Of a stretch of DNA of 64,000 nt, positions 36,448 to 44,863 are shown in pieces. Source of the DNA: Geopsychrobacter electrodiphilus DSM 16401. Its GTDB lineage: Bacteria > Desulfobacterota > Desulfuromonadia > Desulfuromonadales > Geopsychrobacteraceae. The stretch is taken from positions 3,384,501-3,448,500 of the forward strand of contig NZ_ARWE01000001.1 of NCBI RefSeq assembly GCF_000384395.1, in the 5' to 3' direction. A program made the position numbers and the translations under genes. The notes under the pieces were generated by a model. That model saw only the letters and a list, made by a program, of their open reading frames with translations, searched no databases and was not told the DNA's origin. Each line of letters starts with the position of its first letter. The stretch's first letter is position 1.

Positions 36448-38649
36448 TCAAGCGGGGCTGACGTCGACAAAGGTCTGATGCATGGCGACATTGCCAGAAA
36501 TAGGCTCGAGTTTTTCCTCGATCAGGGCTGCATCACAGGCGCCAACGCCATAGATCAACGATTGGCCTTTGGAGATAACCCCGAACCCATGTGCCATATA
36601 GACACAATCAGGACGGATCTTGTCTGTTACCTCCAGTTTGAGCGTCCCCTCGCCGACATTGCTCTTGACCTTAACCATCTGCCCGTCGCGCAGGCCCATC
36701 TTTTTGGCAGACTGCGTATTCAGCCACAGTGCATTCTCCGGCATCAGATCATGCAGATAGGCATTATTTGCCGTGGTCCCGTGGGTGAAATAGGCGTTGC
36801 GTCCTACGATCAAACGAAATTTCCCGGTCGGAACCCCGGCATGCCGCTTGTAGACCGGCATGGGATCGAGCCCCTTCTTGACATAGTTTTCAGAATAAAT
36901 TTCAATTTTGCCTGTCTTGGTTCTCAGCCGTTTCCCTTTCGTCAAGCCGTAACTCGGCTCCACCTTCATGTAATGAACGCCCTTACTCTTAAGATCCTTA
37001 AGAATTTTGGGATTCTTTTCAACCTGATGATGGATGTAGTCATCCATCGTAAAATCAAAGGTATCGGCAATATCCGAGCTCAGCCGTTTCGCCAGATTCT
37101 GCATGATCCAGAGATTCGGTTTACTCTCAAACAACGGTTCAATGCAGGGCTGCCGAAAGGCCACAACCGGCAGGATTCCACCGATCGATTCAAGCGGATC
37201 CTGGCGTTCAAGGTAGGTTGCTTCGGGCAACACAACATCCGAATACCAGGCGGTATCGCTCATGGCGATATCGATGGTGCAGATAAAATCCATCTGATCC
37301 ATCATCTTCATGGTTTTGGCGCGATTAGGCACCGACATCAACACGTTCTGTTTATAAATCATCATCCCTTTGACCGGATAAGGCTTTTCCTCGAGAATCC
37401 GGTCACGCATCGCAGTCCAGGAGCCGTCTTTCTCAGACAGAAATGCGGCGCTGCCATTGTCGATACGAAGGGGCACACCATCATACCAGGGGGCCAGATA
37501 GTCATGGTTCTGTAATGGGATATGGCTGTTGGGCACCAGGCCACCCTCGGTATCCCAGTTGCCGACAACGGCATTGAGAATAGCCATTGCCCGGCGCAAC
37601 TGAACATCGTCATCAGCAAATGAAGAACGGCGTCCGGGATAGAACACCGCCTTGGGCGCGGCCTTGGCGAACTCCCGCGCAATGCGTTTGATATCCTCGG
37701 CCGGGATTTCACACTCCACGGCCGCCCATTCAGGAGTGTACTGCTTGACGTGCGGCACCAGCATATCGAAACCGACTGTCATCTTCTCGACAAAATCTTT
37801 GGCATACCGCCCTTCGCCAACAATGACGTTAATCATCGCCAGGACAAAGGCCATATCCGATCCCGGCTTGATCGGAAACCACTCATCGGCCTTGGCGGCG
37901 GTTTTGGTGAAGCGTGGATCAAGGTAAATCAGTTTGCGTCGACCGCCGTCACCCTTGAGCTGATCAATGGAATCCGGGGTGATCAGAGCTTCGCTGCGAT
38001 TGGCTCCCGCCATGATGATGTAATCCGCATTGAGAACGTCCGGCGTCGGGAATGTGCCGTAAGTGGCGCTGAACCCTTGAATGTTGGAAGACAAACATAG
38101 GCTCGGATGGCGTACCGTATTCGGCGAACCGAAGCATTCCGCCATTTGCAGGAAAAAGTGTTCCTGAAAGGTCCCCTCGGTCGAGGCGAACATCACCCCG
38201 GCCCGGGTATATTTTTCGGCGATCTCATTCATATTCTTCGCCACCAGGTCGAGAGCCTCGTCCCAGCTGGCACGCCGCCATTTTCCCTCACCCCGTTTGC
38301 CTGAGCGGATCAGTGGATATTTCAGGCGATCAGGATCATAAACCACCTTGACGCCGGCATTTCCACGGGCGCAAAGCATGCCGCGGCTCTTGATGTATTC
38401 GGGGTTCGGATCCAGCTTGTGGATTCGTCCATCGCGAACCCGTGCGATCACGCCACATTTGTTGACACACATGCCACAGGCGGTAAAGACATCCTTCGTC
38501 CCTCCCATCTTCGACGTTGTGACCTCGCCAGAATCGGCCAGCGCCTTGAGTACCGTCGTTTGTGCCCCGACTGTCGCGACAGCCAGCGCACATCCCGAAG
38601 TCCCCAGAAAACGCCGACGACTCAGTTTTTTATCGATCAGTCGTGCCAC
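36448..38649 (-). CDS. psrA: PsrA/PhsA-type molybdopterin oxidoreductase catalytic subunit
   Basis: 733 aa. The twin-arginine signal SRRRFLGTSG (residues 10-19) directs Tat export. A 4Fe-4S motif follows (CGMCVNKCG and GMLCARG), then the molybdopterin domains and the dinucleotide-binding C-terminal domain (LIVGRNAYFTHGTTANNAYL). The Mo ligand is most likely the Cys in HPSLCLSSNIQG, as in the polysulfide, thiosulfate, tetrathionate and arsenate reductase branch; it is Cys, not Sec. The start is GTG 38649 with AAGGAG 6 bp upstream. The periplasmic enzyme probably reduces polysulfide or a related sulfur compound, and the exact substrate is open. Confidence 0.91.
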   Translation of the reverse strand: MARLIDKKLSRRRFLGTSGCALAVATVGAQTTVLKALADSGEVTTSKMGGTKDVFTACGMCVNKCGVIARVRDGRIHKLDPNPEYIKSRGMLCARGNAGVKVVYDPDRLKYPLIRSGKRGEGKWRRASWDEALDLVAKNMNEIAEKYTRAGVMFASTEGTFQEHFFLQMAECFGSPNTVRHPSLCLSSNIQGFSATYGTFPTPDVLNADYIIMAGANRSEALITPDSIDQLKGDGGRRKLIYLDPRFTKTAAKADEWFPIKPGSDMAFVLAMINVIVGEGRYAKDFVEKMTVGFDMLVPHVKQYTPEWAAVECEIPAEDIKRIAREFAKAAPKAVFYPGRRSSFADDDVQLRRAMAILNAVVGNWDTEGGLVPNSHIPLQNHDYLAPWYDGVPLRIDNGSAAFLSEKDGSWTAMRDRILEEKPYPVKGMMIYKQNVLMSVPNRAKTMKMMDQMDFICTIDIAMSDTAWYSDVVLPEATYLERQDPLESIGGILPVVAFRQPCIEPLFESKPNLWIMQNLAKRLSSDIADTFDFTMDDYIHHQVEKNPKILKDLKSKGVHYMKVEPSYGLTKGKRLRTKTGKIEIYSENYVKKGLDPMPVYKRHAGVPTGKFRLIVGRNAYFTHGTTANNAYLHDLMPENALWLNTQSAKKMGLRDGQMVKVKSNVGEGTLKLEVTDKIRPDCVYMAHGFGVISKGQSLIYGVGACDAALIEEKLEPISGNVAMHQTFVDVSPA

Positions 38650-38752
38650 GTCAAACTCCTTTTCGCCTTGCCGGCCTCATGAACATCCAAACCTGCCGGC
38701 TTAATAATTAACTCAATAATCTAGATACTTGAATGTTTTAATCCAAAATAAA

Positions 38753-38780
38753 GGGAGGACGGATAAAGCGCCGTCCTCCC
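38753..38780 (-). terminator. Intercistronic terminator-like hairpin between DUF3373 and psrA
   Basis: The 10-bp stem GGGAGGACGG / CCGTCCTCCC with an 8-nt loop is followed on the minus strand by TTTATTTTGG. It lies 10 bp after the DUF3373 stop and 104 bp before psrA, so it may lower or uncouple psrABC expression from the upstream genes. Confidence 0.7.
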
Positions 38781-38790
38781 CGGATAAAAT

Positions 38791-40299
38791 TTAAAACTTA
38801 ACTGTCATGGACAGATTTACATCCACAGCGGTGTCAACCACCGGGAACGCCGAGTAAGCTTTCCCATCTTTAACATCAGCAACCTTCTGTGGCTTACCGA
38901 CCGGAGAGCCGCTACCAGTGTACTGATAATCATAGTAAAGCGCACCAAGCTTGATGAAGGCCCTCGGATTGATATCGAAGATATAATAGACTTCACCGAC
39001 ATGACCACGAGTTGCCAGTTTGGAGCCTAAGACATCGTCCTGTGCCTGGGTAAAGGGAATCCAATATTCTGAACCGTAGTTGTACTCCAGGCCCAGCTTA
39101 CCCATGGGGGCAGGAATCTGCATGCCGACGTAGACCGAATAACCGTTGTGATCTTTGCCAACTCCATCTTGCGCGTAATTTCCAGTAGGTGCCCCTGTTG
39201 CAGCATCATAAATTGGCGCCGCATCCGACAAGAGACCGCCGAAGCCCATACCATTAAAGTTATTATTGGCAATAGTCCGGGTGTAACCGAAGGAACCGAA
39301 GAAGTTCATGCCATTCATGAGGGAGACACCACCACCGACACCTGCCAGTATCATGTCACCAATATTGGTCGAAGCCTGCAGACGTGAAATATAGCCCAAT
39401 GGATTTGAGCCGTCCGCTGCAAGTCCCATAGGCATGACCGCTAACCCTTTGAAACCATCGCTGACGTCCTTGACCCCAAACAACGTCATCTGCAGCCAGG
39501 AAGCATCGGTATTCCAGACGTCGAAGTTAAACCCGCCGAGATGGGTGTCTTTGACATCCGTTTCACGATAAAGAGTGCCATTGCCATACTGCGACTCATA
39601 GCCCTGGCCGTAGCAGAAACGCAGGGTCTGCCCTTCCACTTCAGTCAGATCGCTCAGGTGGTAACCGATGGTGATGCCGTCAAAGTTGAAATTGACCAGA
39701 TGGCCCGAAGGGGTGCCGCCGCGCAGCTCGTTTTCGCGGTAGTTGGCCGGTGCGCCATAGGTCGAGGGCCGACGGCCGATCGACAGATAAAAGGGGCTGT
39801 CAGCAATGTCTTTCCAGACAAAAAAGGCCCGCTCGACCCGCAGGAAATCGCCGTTGGTGTTACCACCGTCGGTGCCGTCCATGGTGAAGGCGTTCCAGGA
39901 GTCCATGACCTTGGCCCCAGTCGAATCACCCCAGTTTTTATACATGTTCAGGCGGCCCATAAACTCCATATTATCAGCAATGTGAGCCTTCATCCCAAGA
40001 CGCAGACGGGTCGTATAAAGAAGCGCGTTGGTCTCGTCAAATTCAGCCTTGGGAAGGGCAAAAAATCCTGCGGTGGTCATCATCCCCTGTGCAACCGTTA
40101 CCTTTTGCTTGGTTGAATCGGCCTTAACTCGCAGGTCGCCGTAGAAACTTATCCGGTCAGTTGCGACCTTACGCTCGGCCTTATCAAGCCGAGAACTCAA
40201 TTCGTCCAACTGCTGCTGCAGTTGATCAACAGTCGCTGCCATAACCGTGGCAGGGGCCAGCAGCAACAGGACCATCAACAGGGTCAAAAACTTTTGCAT
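38791..40299 (-). CDS. DUF3373 outer-membrane porin-like protein
   Basis: 502 aa with a signal peptide (about 1-22), a short coiled coil (VDQLQQQLDELSSRLDKAERK) and a long beta-barrel region of the DUF3373 family. Recognisable stretches are FYGDLRVKADS, LLYTTRLRLGMKAHIADNMEFMGRLNMYKNW, FLRVERAFFVWKDIADSPFYLSIGRRPSTYG and DFDVWNTD-like strands, ending in SMTVKF. ATG 40299 was chosen because GGAGGA is too close to the ATG at 40305. DUF3373 proteins occur in metal- and sulfur-reducing Desulfuromonadales, but their role is unestablished. It lies between the cytochrome c and psrA. Confidence 0.85.
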   Translation of the reverse strand: MQKFLTLLMVLLLLAPATVMAATVDQLQQQLDELSSRLDKAERKVATDRISFYGDLRVKADSTKQKVTVAQGMMTTAGFFALPKAEFDETNALLYTTRLRLGMKAHIADNMEFMGRLNMYKNWGDSTGAKVMDSWNAFTMDGTDGGNTNGDFLRVERAFFVWKDIADSPFYLSIGRRPSTYGAPANYRENELRGGTPSGHLVNFNFDGITIGYHLSDLTEVEGQTLRFCYGQGYESQYGNGTLYRETDVKDTHLGGFNFDVWNTDASWLQMTLFGVKDVSDGFKGLAVMPMGLAADGSNPLGYISRLQASTNIGDMILAGVGGGVSLMNGMNFFGSFGYTRTIANNNFNGMGFGGLLSDAAPIYDAATGAPTGNYAQDGVGKDHNGYSVYVGMQIPAPMGKLGLEYNYGSEYWIPFTQAQDDVLGSKLATRGHVGEVYYIFDINPRAFIKLGALYYDYQYTGSGSPVGKPQKVADVKDGKAYSAFPVVDTAVDVNLSMTVKF

Positions 40300-40335
40300 C
40301 GTCATTCCTCCATATTTATAAGTTAAAATCCCTGC

Positions 40336-40659
40336 TCAGCCGCAGGTTTCAGGTTGGTCTGAGTCAACAGCGTGGTCAAACAGGAACTGATTGATATCCT
40401 TCAGATCCTTTTCGGAAAACTTTTTCATGACCTCGGGACTTTTCTTGTGTTTGTCCTCGTTAAAGAAGCGATCCCACTGTTTCTGGGTTTTCGACAGCGG
40501 GGTTAGCTCTCCACCCTCGGCACCGGAGACATGACAGACTTTGCAATTTTTCTTGTAGAGATATTTGCCTTTACGCGAGTTACCGCCCTCTGCAGCAAAG
40601 ACTGCTGTGCAAGCAAAAACCACCACCATCATCACGATCAGAACCTTCATCAATTTCAT
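40336..40659 (-). CDS. Monohaem c-type cytochrome
   Basis: 107 aa with a signal peptide (about 1-22) and one haem-binding motif CKVCH (about 39-43). The rest is helical (KTQKQWDRFFNEDKHKKSPEVMKKFSEKDLKDINQFLFDHAVDS), with Met in SPEVMKK a candidate axial ligand. It ends in a lone Cys (QPETCG). It is the first gene of the operon, downstream of the sigma-54-like promoter at 40835-40853. It could shuttle electrons between the membrane reductase and the outer membrane, which is inference. Confidence 0.9.
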   Translation of the reverse strand: MKLMKVLIVMMVVVFACTAVFAAEGGNSRKGKYLYKKNCKVCHVSGAEGGELTPLSKTQKQWDRFFNEDKHKKSPEVMKKFSEKDLKDINQFLFDHAVDSDQPETCG

Positions 40660-40834
40660 TTTCTGCTCCTTCTCAAGCCTTGAGATGTTTATGCCACGAA
40701 CAACCAGACGAATATTCGCAGCGGTTACTATTGTTGTTGCGTTACTGGCAAGACAATTTTCAACGAAATTGGCCAGGACATTGATAGAGATTAAATATGT
40801 TTTACGCGATATCTAAATTTCTCAATATAGTACT

Positions 40835-40853
40835 ATCAAGATATATGCCAAGC
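40835..40853 (-). promoter_or_regulatory. Sigma-54-like promoter of the cytochrome/psr operon
   Basis: On the minus strand CTTGGCATATATCTTGAT reads as a -24 element TTGGCA and a -12 element TTGA, with GG-N10-GA in place of the usual GG-N10-GC. It lies about 180 bp before the cytochrome start and 72-205 bp downstream of three activator palindromes. The other stretches of 40660-41157 are AT-rich and hold no gene. Confidence 0.5.
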
Positions 40854-40924
40854 AGAATGCTTTTTGTAAAACTTCGAAACTATAGGGGTTTTTAAAAAAA
40901 CACCTGAGGGCGGCAAACAGATAC

Positions 40925-41040
40925 GAAACGATTTGTTTCTAATGTTCGGCGATAAAATTCGGGAGGGGCCTGCATTCTACGGTTGTTTGTCGAGAATTTG
41001 CGAGGATTGAAACATTTCGTTTCTGGAAACATTTTGTTTC
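40925..41040. promoter_or_regulatory. Three GAAAC-N5-GTTTC palindromes, probable activator-binding sites
   Basis: Three 15-bp copies lie at 40925-40939 (GAAACGATTTGTTTC), 41009-41023 (GAAACATTTCGTTTC) and 41026-41040 (GAAACATTTTGTTTC). A weaker copy, GAAAACAGTTTC, sits at 41045-41056. They lie upstream of the sigma-54-like promoter at a distance normal for enhancer-binding proteins. The PAS-AAA+-Fis activator at 42004-43707 is the natural candidate to bind them. Confidence 0.65.
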
Positions 41041-41157
41041 ACTGGAAAACAGTTTCTGCTATCTGCGAAAGAAGTTATCGGTAAGAAATCAATAAAAAAA
41101 GCACCAGGGAAAATTCCGATGCTTCATACTTTACCAACCTTCAACCCGACTGAACTG

Positions 41158-41766
41158 TCAACTTACATCGCAGAGTTCTTCTTCATGTTGACAAAACAGC
41201 ATCAAAATCTCTGCCGACCAACGGTAAACCTGGTGGGCACTCTCGACCCGCAGAATTCGCTGGCAAAACGGATAAACCCAGGGCTGCAGCAAGGAATGAC
41301 AGAAATCGACCTGTTTCTGACGTAAGCTATGAGCTGCCTCAAGGTCATTGCGCGACAAGGCATCGATCTCCTTCCCTACCAGAAAGTAGAGAAACTCCAT
41401 TTCGGTCGCAATAAAATCGGGGGGTTCACCACCTTCCTCATGGTTCAAACCCTCTCCTTCGTAAGCGCTCAAAACGCAAAGTGTTGTTTGCCCCATCAAC
41501 TGCCCCTCTTTTTCGAGATAAACCGAACCATAAGGGGGTGCCGGGACGCCGCCCAGTCGGCTGATAAAAAGTTCAGTATAACCAGTTTGCAGTTCAACCA
41601 GATCCGGGAGAGCGTTCAACTGCGGGGGGTGAGATGAAAGAAGGGTGGCCGCCGCGGCAACCTCATCAGATAAATCTCCAATCAGAGAAATATCAGGGTA
41701 GCTGAATATTCTCGCAAAAAACCGATACAGCTCCTGGCGTTGATAATTCTCAAGCATGTTGTCCAT
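41158..41766 (-). CDS. TorD/DmsD-family maturation chaperone
   Basis: 202 aa, all helical, of the TorD family. Typical features are YRFFARIFSYPD, YTELFISRLGGVPAPPYGSVYLE and the PDFIATEMEFLYFLVGKEIDAL stretch that corresponds to the conserved PDHxxxxLxF region. These cytoplasmic chaperones hold molybdoenzymes until cofactor insertion and shield the Tat signal. It is convergent in function with psrA, 0.5 kb from the operon, and lies between it and the activator gene. The start could also be the ATG 9 bp further in. Confidence 0.85.
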   Translation of the reverse strand: MDNMLENYQRQELYRFFARIFSYPDISLIGDLSDEVAAAATLLSSHPPQLNALPDLVELQTGYTELFISRLGGVPAPPYGSVYLEKEGQLMGQTTLCVLSAYEGEGLNHEEGGEPPDFIATEMEFLYFLVGKEIDALSRNDLEAAHSLRQKQVDFCHSLLQPWVYPFCQRILRVESAHQVYRWSAEILMLFCQHEEELCDVS

Positions 41767-41815
41767 GACTCCCTTGCCGATCCGTTTAAAAACCCAAATG
41801 CAAAATCAATTTTCC

Positions 41816-41865
41816 AACCCGCATAGTCCAGCAGGGTCCTTGGAGCCTGCTGGACTATGCGGGTT
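41816..41865. repeat. 20-bp perfect inverted repeat, head-to-head repeat ends
   Basis: Arms 41816-41835 and 41846-41865 are perfectly complementary (AACCCGCATAGTCCAGCAGG and its reverse) around a 10-nt loop. The right arm is the left end of the repeat element at 41842-42004, and the left arm is a second, inverted copy of that end. It could act as a terminator upstream of the torD-like gene. Confidence 0.75.
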
Positions 41866-42004
41866 GAAGCGAAAATTCGAATGGTTGAGATCAGATTTTG
41901 GCTCGGTTGCAGGCTCATAGCCATAGCTATGGGGCAAAAAGGAGCTGAAATCTGGGCCAAACAGTCGGATTTGCAGCCAGCTCATGGATAGTCCAGCAGG
42001 CTCC
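41842..42004. repeat. Structured intergenic repeat element, copy 1 (163 bp)
   Basis: The element is bounded by a perfect 17-bp terminal inverted repeat, GGAGCCTGCTGGACTAT at 41842-41858 and its reverse at 41988-42004. Inside are further matching arms (CAGATTT...GCTC with GAGC...AAATCTG) and a CCATAGCTATGG palindrome. It closely resembles the copy at 61758-61922. It abuts the stop codon of the sigma-54 activator gene. It has no coding capacity I accept, so it is probably a MITE- or REP-like element. Confidence 0.75.
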
Positions 42005-43707
42005 TAGACCAGACCCGCATTCTTCATACGGCGCCACAGGGTCGTGCGACTGATCCCAAGCGCATCAGCTGCCGCACTTTTTTGCCAGCGACAACGCTCA
42101 AGGACCTGCTGCAACTCGCGCTGCTCACCCCCTTCAGAGTCATCGGCAATATTTGTCGCTTTGGTTATATATCCCTGCATCTGAACCGGCAGGAAGCGGC
42201 GTTCGATTCGCCCTGAAGTACTGGTGACATAGGCATGTTCCACCGCATTTTCAAGTTCCCGCACATTTCCAGGCCAATTGTATTCCATCATCAGCGCCAT
42301 GGCGCGGGTTGAAATTTCCTGGATTCGCTCGCCGCGGGCATTAAATTTTTCGATAAAGAACTCCACCAACAACGGAATATCTTCTTTCCGCTCCCGCAAG
42401 GGCGGAAGATGCAGCGGAACGACACACAGTCGATAGTAAAGGTCCTCACGAAAAAGCCCCTGTGCGACCTCTTTGCGCAGATCCTTGTTGGTCGCCGCGA
42501 TCACTCGCACATCCGCCTTAAGGGTCTTGACCCCACCGACACGCTCAAATTCACGTTCTTGCACAGCGCGTAACAGCTTGGCTTGCAAGGCGAAGGAGGT
42601 ATCTCCGATCTCGTCCAGAAACAGTGTGCCGCCCTCAGCCAGTTCAAAACGCCCCGGCTTGTCACGAATCGCCCCGGTAAAGGCTCCCCTGTCATGGCCA
42701 AACAGTTCGCTTTCAAGCAAACTGTCGGTCAATGCGGCACAGTTGACCCGCACAAAAGGCTTATTCCGGCGTTCGGAACGGTAGTGAATGGTCCGTGCCA
42801 TAATCTCTTTGCCGGTGCCGCTCTCACCTTGAATCAGCACCGTTGCCTCGGTGGCGGCCACATTGTCCGCCAGCTCAAAGAGCTCGGCCATCGTCTTGCT
42901 TTTGCCGACAAAATCACTAAAAGAGAGACTATCCCCTAAACGTTTTTTTAGTTTTTCAACCTCGGACCGATCGCGCACAATCCCGATACAACCGCTGATC
43001 TTTCCATCGGAATCTCGTAACAGGTCGGAAGAGATAAAGGCAGGGATGTTGCCACCGACCCGACTGACAAGAGTGGCGCGACAATTTTGAATCGGTTTCT
43101 CATTCTCAAGCGTCCAGCGCAGCGGACAATCGACGTCACACACGCTGGTTTTCAGAACGTCGCGACAACAGGCACCAAGAACTTCCTCCTCTGCAAAGCC
43201 GGTCATCCGCTCAAGGCTGCGCGAAAAGGCCGTAATCCGCATGGAAGTATCAACCGTATAAATACCGTCAGCGATTGAATTGACCAGTGCCTTCGAACGC
43301 TCCGTCTCAGCCTGCAGACTCGCCTGTTTCTTTTGCAGACGGGCCGACATTTCATGAATCACCGGCGCCTGACGAAAGGATTCCAGCAGTGCCACACAAG
43401 AGCCCTCATCCCCGAAGAGCGGCGTCAACTCGACGATCAAAGGCAGACCGTCCCCGATCCCTTCCGTTTCCAGACGATGCAGACCTTTCCCCTGTTTGAC
43501 AATTTCGGCGAGGGGGCCACTCTCGGACAGAACCGAAAACCCCGTCGCCTCATCCGCATGCCGACCGCGCAACGACGCCTCATCAGCCTGAAACAAGCTA
43601 CAGGCCTGCTTGTTAGCCGCGAGCACCATCCCCTGCAGGTCAAGAAGGAGTGCTGCTTGCGGGAGTTGTTCAAACAGCTTGCGATCACCCAGAAAAGGGA
43701 GGGACAT
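42004..43707 (-). CDS. Sigma-54-dependent transcriptional activator with two PAS domains
   Basis: 567 aa. PAS 1 (about 10-110) is followed by a coiled coil (about 115-140) and PAS 2 (about 140-265). PAS 2 contains a cysteine group, CCRDVLKTSVCDVDCPL, that may bind a cofactor or sense redox state. The AAA+ domain (about 275-505) has Walker A GESGTGKE, an intact GAFTGA sigma-54 loop and Walker B LFLDEIGD. A C-terminal Fis-type HTH (SAAADALGISRTTLWRRM) ends the chain. ATG 43707 has AGGA 7 bp upstream. Being next to TorD and the psr operon, with sigma-54-like sites upstream of the cytochrome gene, it most likely controls that respiration. Confidence 0.93.
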   Translation of the reverse strand: MSLPFLGDRKLFEQLPQAALLLDLQGMVLAANKQACSLFQADEASLRGRHADEATGFSVLSESGPLAEIVKQGKGLHRLETEGIGDGLPLIVELTPLFGDEGSCVALLESFRQAPVIHEMSARLQKKQASLQAETERSKALVNSIADGIYTVDTSMRITAFSRSLERMTGFAEEEVLGACCRDVLKTSVCDVDCPLRWTLENEKPIQNCRATLVSRVGGNIPAFISSDLLRDSDGKISGCIGIVRDRSEVEKLKKRLGDSLSFSDFVGKSKTMAELFELADNVAATEATVLIQGESGTGKEIMARTIHYRSERRNKPFVRVNCAALTDSLLESELFGHDRGAFTGAIRDKPGRFELAEGGTLFLDEIGDTSFALQAKLLRAVQEREFERVGGVKTLKADVRVIAATNKDLRKEVAQGLFREDLYYRLCVVPLHLPPLRERKEDIPLLVEFFIEKFNARGERIQEISTRAMALMMEYNWPGNVRELENAVEHAYVTSTSGRIERRFLPVQMQGYITKATNIADDSEGGEQRELQQVLERCRWQKSAAADALGISRTTLWRRMKNAGLV

Positions 43708-43833
43708 AGCCAATTCCTATTTTTAATTAATATATATGATATTTAATATCTTACAGAGCCCAGGAATTCAGGTCAACAGAAATTTGCGCCGGGCAAACGC
43801 AGCCCTGAATCGACAGGCCCGGGGCCACTTCCT

Positions 43834-44655
43834 TCACAAATAACTTCGCCCGCCAACGTAGGCATTTGACCAGTATTTTGAGGAGAGGTTCGCGAGTCGC
43901 ACCGTCTTGCCAGTCCGCGGCGCATGAATAAATTGGCCAGCACCGGCATAAATTCCGACATGCGTCACCCGATTACCACCGTGGGTCGCAAAAAAGACCA
44001 GATCCCCTTTCTGCAGTTGAGCCATGGAAATCTTAACCCCTTTGTCGTATTGAGCTCTTGAATTCCGTGGCAGATTTAAACCATTAATACGATAGCAGAC
44101 CAGGGTCAGTCCGCTGCAATCAAAACCCCGCTGGGTCTCCCCCCCCCATAGATAGGGGACGCCGATAAATTTACGCGCGGTCCTCACCAGTTCATCCCGT
44201 AAACTTCCGCGACCGCTCCGCCTGATTTGCGCCGCGGGATAACTTTCCGGGATCACGACAAAAAAACGCGCGATCACCCCCTTGCGCTGCAACAGTTCCG
44301 CCTGTCCCCGGGCGGCAGGGTATTGCGCATAATTTCCAAAACGAACTTTGTACAGGTTATCAGAATCACGAAAATAGTAGGCATCAAGCCCTTTGGCCTC
44401 AAGCTCCTTTTCAAATCTCGCAGCATTCTGAACCTCCGAAAAGGCCCCGACCTGAATGCTGAATTGCATCGTTTCCAGTGTGGTGGTCTCTCCTGCGGCA
44501 GGCTGCGTGACAATCAGCCCGGCTATCGGATCGCCCGAACCCGTCACATCCCCCGGCGGAGATAATAAAATGGATGATGGCCCACAGCCTGGCAACAGCA
44601 ATAGAAAACAAAATAAAAAACAACAAGCAGTGAGGGCCCATTGAGACCGCAACAT
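43834..44655 (-). CDS. SPOR-NlpC/P60 lipoprotein, cell-wall peptidase
   Basis: 273 aa with a lipoprotein signal (LLLLPGCGPSS), a SPOR domain (about 58-130: MQFSIQVGAFSEVQNAARFEKELEAKG, LYKVRFGNYAQYPAARGQAELL) and an NlpC/P60 domain (about 150-270). The catalytic Cys is in GFDCSGL, the His in VTHVGIY, and the polar third residue in FIHAPR. SPOR domains bind denuded septal peptidoglycan, so it likely cuts or remodels cell wall at division sites. ATG 44655 with GGAG 7 bp upstream was chosen. Confidence 0.92.
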   Translation of the reverse strand: MLRSQWALTACCFLFCFLLLLPGCGPSSILLSPPGDVTGSGDPIAGLIVTQPAAGETTTLETMQFSIQVGAFSEVQNAARFEKELEAKGLDAYYFRDSDNLYKVRFGNYAQYPAARGQAELLQRKGVIARFFVVIPESYPAAQIRRSGRGSLRDELVRTARKFIGVPYLWGGETQRGFDCSGLTLVCYRINGLNLPRNSRAQYDKGVKISMAQLQKGDLVFFATHGGNRVTHVGIYAGAGQFIHAPRTGKTVRLANLSSKYWSNAYVGGRSYL

Positions 44656-44863
44656 CAAAATTCTCCACGTTATAATGGTCCCGGGTCGCACTTGACAGCT
44701 CCGGGCAACAGCAAAAATCTGAAGCCTTTGCCCATACTACCTTGCAACTTACCTCAGGCCAACACTCGGATCAGCGAAATTGAGCCCGCAGGAAAAATAT
44801 TACCCGATCTGGCTCCTGCAGGGACTTACAACCTCTGATATGATGTCGGTCAAGGAGGTCGTC

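Noticed and set aside
36478-37515. A 345-codon plus-strand frame opposite psrA
   Set aside because: Antisense to well-conserved molybdopterin domains and without motifs.
40925-41040. Three GAAAC...GTTTC copies as a mini CRISPR array
   Set aside because: Copies are only 15 bp, spacing is irregular (70 and 2 bp) and no cas gene is near; they fit activator sites better.
41682-41960. Similar short frames at 41682-41960 and 61692-61877 that look like a protein family
   Set aside because: Their likeness comes only from the shared intergenic repeat element; both begin in the repeat and run into neighbouring genes.
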